The translations under genes and the position numbers were made by a program. Positions 6,511-6,817 of a DNA stretch of 6,817 nucleotides are shown in pieces. The DNA is from an uncultured Campylobacter sp. (GTDB taxonomy: Bacteria > Campylobacterota > Campylobacteria > Campylobacterales > Campylobacteraceae). How positions within the stretch are numbered: the first letter of the stretch is position 1; each line of letters begins with the position of its first letter. Where the stretch lies: assembly GCA_949294425.1 (NCBI GenBank), contig CASFHJ010000078.1:1-6817 (forward strand). The letters are read 5' to 3'. Below the pieces are notes generated by a model, which ran no database searches, was not told where the DNA came from, and was given only the letters and a program-made list of their open reading frames with translations.

Positions 6511-6524
6511 AGTATAATTTTAAC
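6511..6524. promoter_or_regulatory. Overlapping divergent -10 boxes
   Basis: On the plus strand AGTATAAT (TATAAT at 6513-6518) is preceded by T tracts at roughly 10-nt spacing (about 6484-6508), the usual look of Campylobacter sigma-70 promoters. On the minus strand GTTAAAAT (6524 down to 6517) and TATACT (6516 down to 6511) are candidate -10 boxes for the outer-membrane protein gene, with a leader of about 70 nt. The same bases could not serve both directions at once. No transcript data are available. Confidence 0.45.
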
Positions 6525-6577
6525 AAAATTTAAGAACTAAAAGATCATAAAAGTTTTTAAAAAATCAACTTATCTAA

Positions 6578-6608
6578 GTAAAGAAAGGGCTTTACAAAGA
6601 TTTTTTTT
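6578..6608 (+). terminator. Terminator-like dyad with T8 tract upstream of gltB
   Basis: GTAAAG (6578-6583) and CTTTAC (6590-6595) form a perfect 6-bp inverted repeat with a 6-nt loop, followed after 5 nt by T8 (6601-6608). It faces rightward, yet no rightward gene lies upstream. It may end a short RNA begun at the TATAAT at 6513, attenuate a long gltB transcript, or be a protein-binding operator upstream of the gltB promoter. The AT-rich stem and 5-nt offset make efficient termination uncertain. Confidence 0.4.
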
Positions 6609-6636
6609 AATAAAAATACAAATTTGCTAAAAAAAT

Positions 6637-6644
6637 GTTATAAT
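6637..6644 (+). promoter_or_regulatory. Candidate gltB promoter (-10 box)
   Basis: GTTATAAT is a perfect gnTAnAAT extended -10 with TATAAT at 6639-6644, preceded by A/T tracts and no -35. The start site would be near 6651, giving a leader of about 80 nt before the gltB ATG. It is the best promoter match in the window. Confidence 0.7.
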
Positions 6645-6672
6645 CGCCTTATTTTCTTTGTTTTTATGGCAA

Positions 6673-6712
6673 AAAGAAAGAGCTTTTCTTTAAATTTTTA
6701 CATAAAAAATTT
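6673..6712 (+). promoter_or_regulatory. Two tandem AT-rich hairpins in the gltB leader
   Basis: AAAGAAA (6673-6679) pairs with TTTCTTT (6685-6691) around a 5-nt loop; AAATTTTT (6692-6699) pairs with AAAAATTT (6705-6712) around another 5-nt loop. They are directly adjacent and end 7 nt before the ribosome-binding site AAGGA (6720-6724). Stems are nearly all A-T, so stability is low and chance in such AT-rich DNA is possible. No known riboswitch is recognised. Confidence 0.3.
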
Positions 6713-6730
6713 CTTTGCTAAGGATCTAAG

Positions 6731-6817
6731 ATGCAAAATTTCCAGGCTTATAATTTCGGACTTTATGATAGCAAATTCGAGCATGATTCCTGTGGTATAG
6801 CAGCTGTGGTAAATATC
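6731..6817 (+). CDS. gltB: Glutamate synthase large subunit, N-terminus only (cut by window end)
   Basis: Only 29 codons are visible. They contain FEHDSCGIAAVV (16-27), the signature of the class II glutamine amidotransferase domain at the start of GltB, the large subunit that with GltD makes two glutamates from glutamine, 2-oxoglutarate and reductant. C21 is the expected N-terminal nucleophile, exposed when the 20-residue leader peptide is removed; this propeptide is shorter than the roughly 36-42 residues known for Azospirillum and E. coli. The ATG has AAGGA 6 nt upstream and a strong -10 box about 90 nt upstream. The amidotransferase domain is certain in style, but the rest of the gene, and thus the GltB identity, rests on this short motif; no other amidotransferase fits EHDSCGI at this position as well. 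Confidence 0.82.
   Translation, partial: MQNFQAYNFGLYDSKFEHDSCGIAAVVNI

Noticed and set aside
6666..6800. 44-codon frame starting ATGGCAAAA in the gltB leader and overlapping the gltB start out of frame
   Set aside because: No Shine-Dalgarno before the ATG and no recognisable protein; the AT-rich leader makes such frames likely by chance. Ribosome profiling could revive it as a regulatory upstream ORF.
1..6817. CRISPR array, tRNA/rRNA gene, insertion sequence or defence system
   Set aside because: No spaced direct repeats, cloverleaf, rRNA-like sequence, transposase or terminal inverted repeats were seen; all long frames are accounted for by housekeeping genes and one outer-membrane protein.

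Overview
The window is low-GC, gene-dense DNA. Gene content and the order rluB / rnj / ksgA // nucleoside-phosphorylase-like gene / rlmN / 33-residue protein point to Campylobacter or a close relative in the Campylobacterales. Supporting signs are sigma-70 -10 boxes of the form gnTAnAAT with T-rich upstream DNA and no clear -35, the short KsgA, and an RNase J with a long basic N-terminal extension like that of Helicobacter. This is recall of family and synteny patterns; no search was run.

Positions 1-3480 are a leftward operon: ksgA (16S rRNA dimethyltransferase), rnj (RNase J) and rluB (23S rRNA pseudouridine synthase, cut by the window start). rnj starts inside the end of ksgA and rluB starts 1 nt after the rnj stop. 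Positions 3481-3569 are a short AT-rich divergent promoter region. Positions 3570-5288 are a rightward operon: a reduced nucleoside-phosphorylase-fold protein, rlmN (radical-SAM methylase of 23S rRNA A2503 and tRNA A37) and a 33-residue single-span membrane protein whose start codon overlaps the rlmN stop. Together the two operons form a divergent rRNA-maturation and RNA-turnover cluster, with two SAM-using enzymes beside a protein of the fold that normally cleaves SAM by-products.

A small hairpin at 5287-5305 separates the rightward operon from a convergent gene and contains parts of both stop codons. The convergent gene (5304-6434, leftward) encodes a secreted outer-membrane beta-barrel protein of the TraF_2/PorV/FadL-like type. 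Positions 6435-6730 are a non-coding divergent region. It holds overlapping -10 boxes on the two strands, a terminator-like dyad with a T8 tract, a strong TATAAT box and a leader with two AT-rich hairpins. The leader leads into gltB (glutamate synthase large subunit), of which only 29 codons are visible.

No mobile element, CRISPR array, tRNA or rRNA gene was seen. Most of the window is housekeeping. The points most worth a second look are the N-terminally reduced phosphorylase-like protein with Asn at the catalytic Asp position, the apparently leaderless ksgA, the 33-residue membrane protein, the shared stop-codon terminator, and a possible small RNA or attenuator upstream of gltB.
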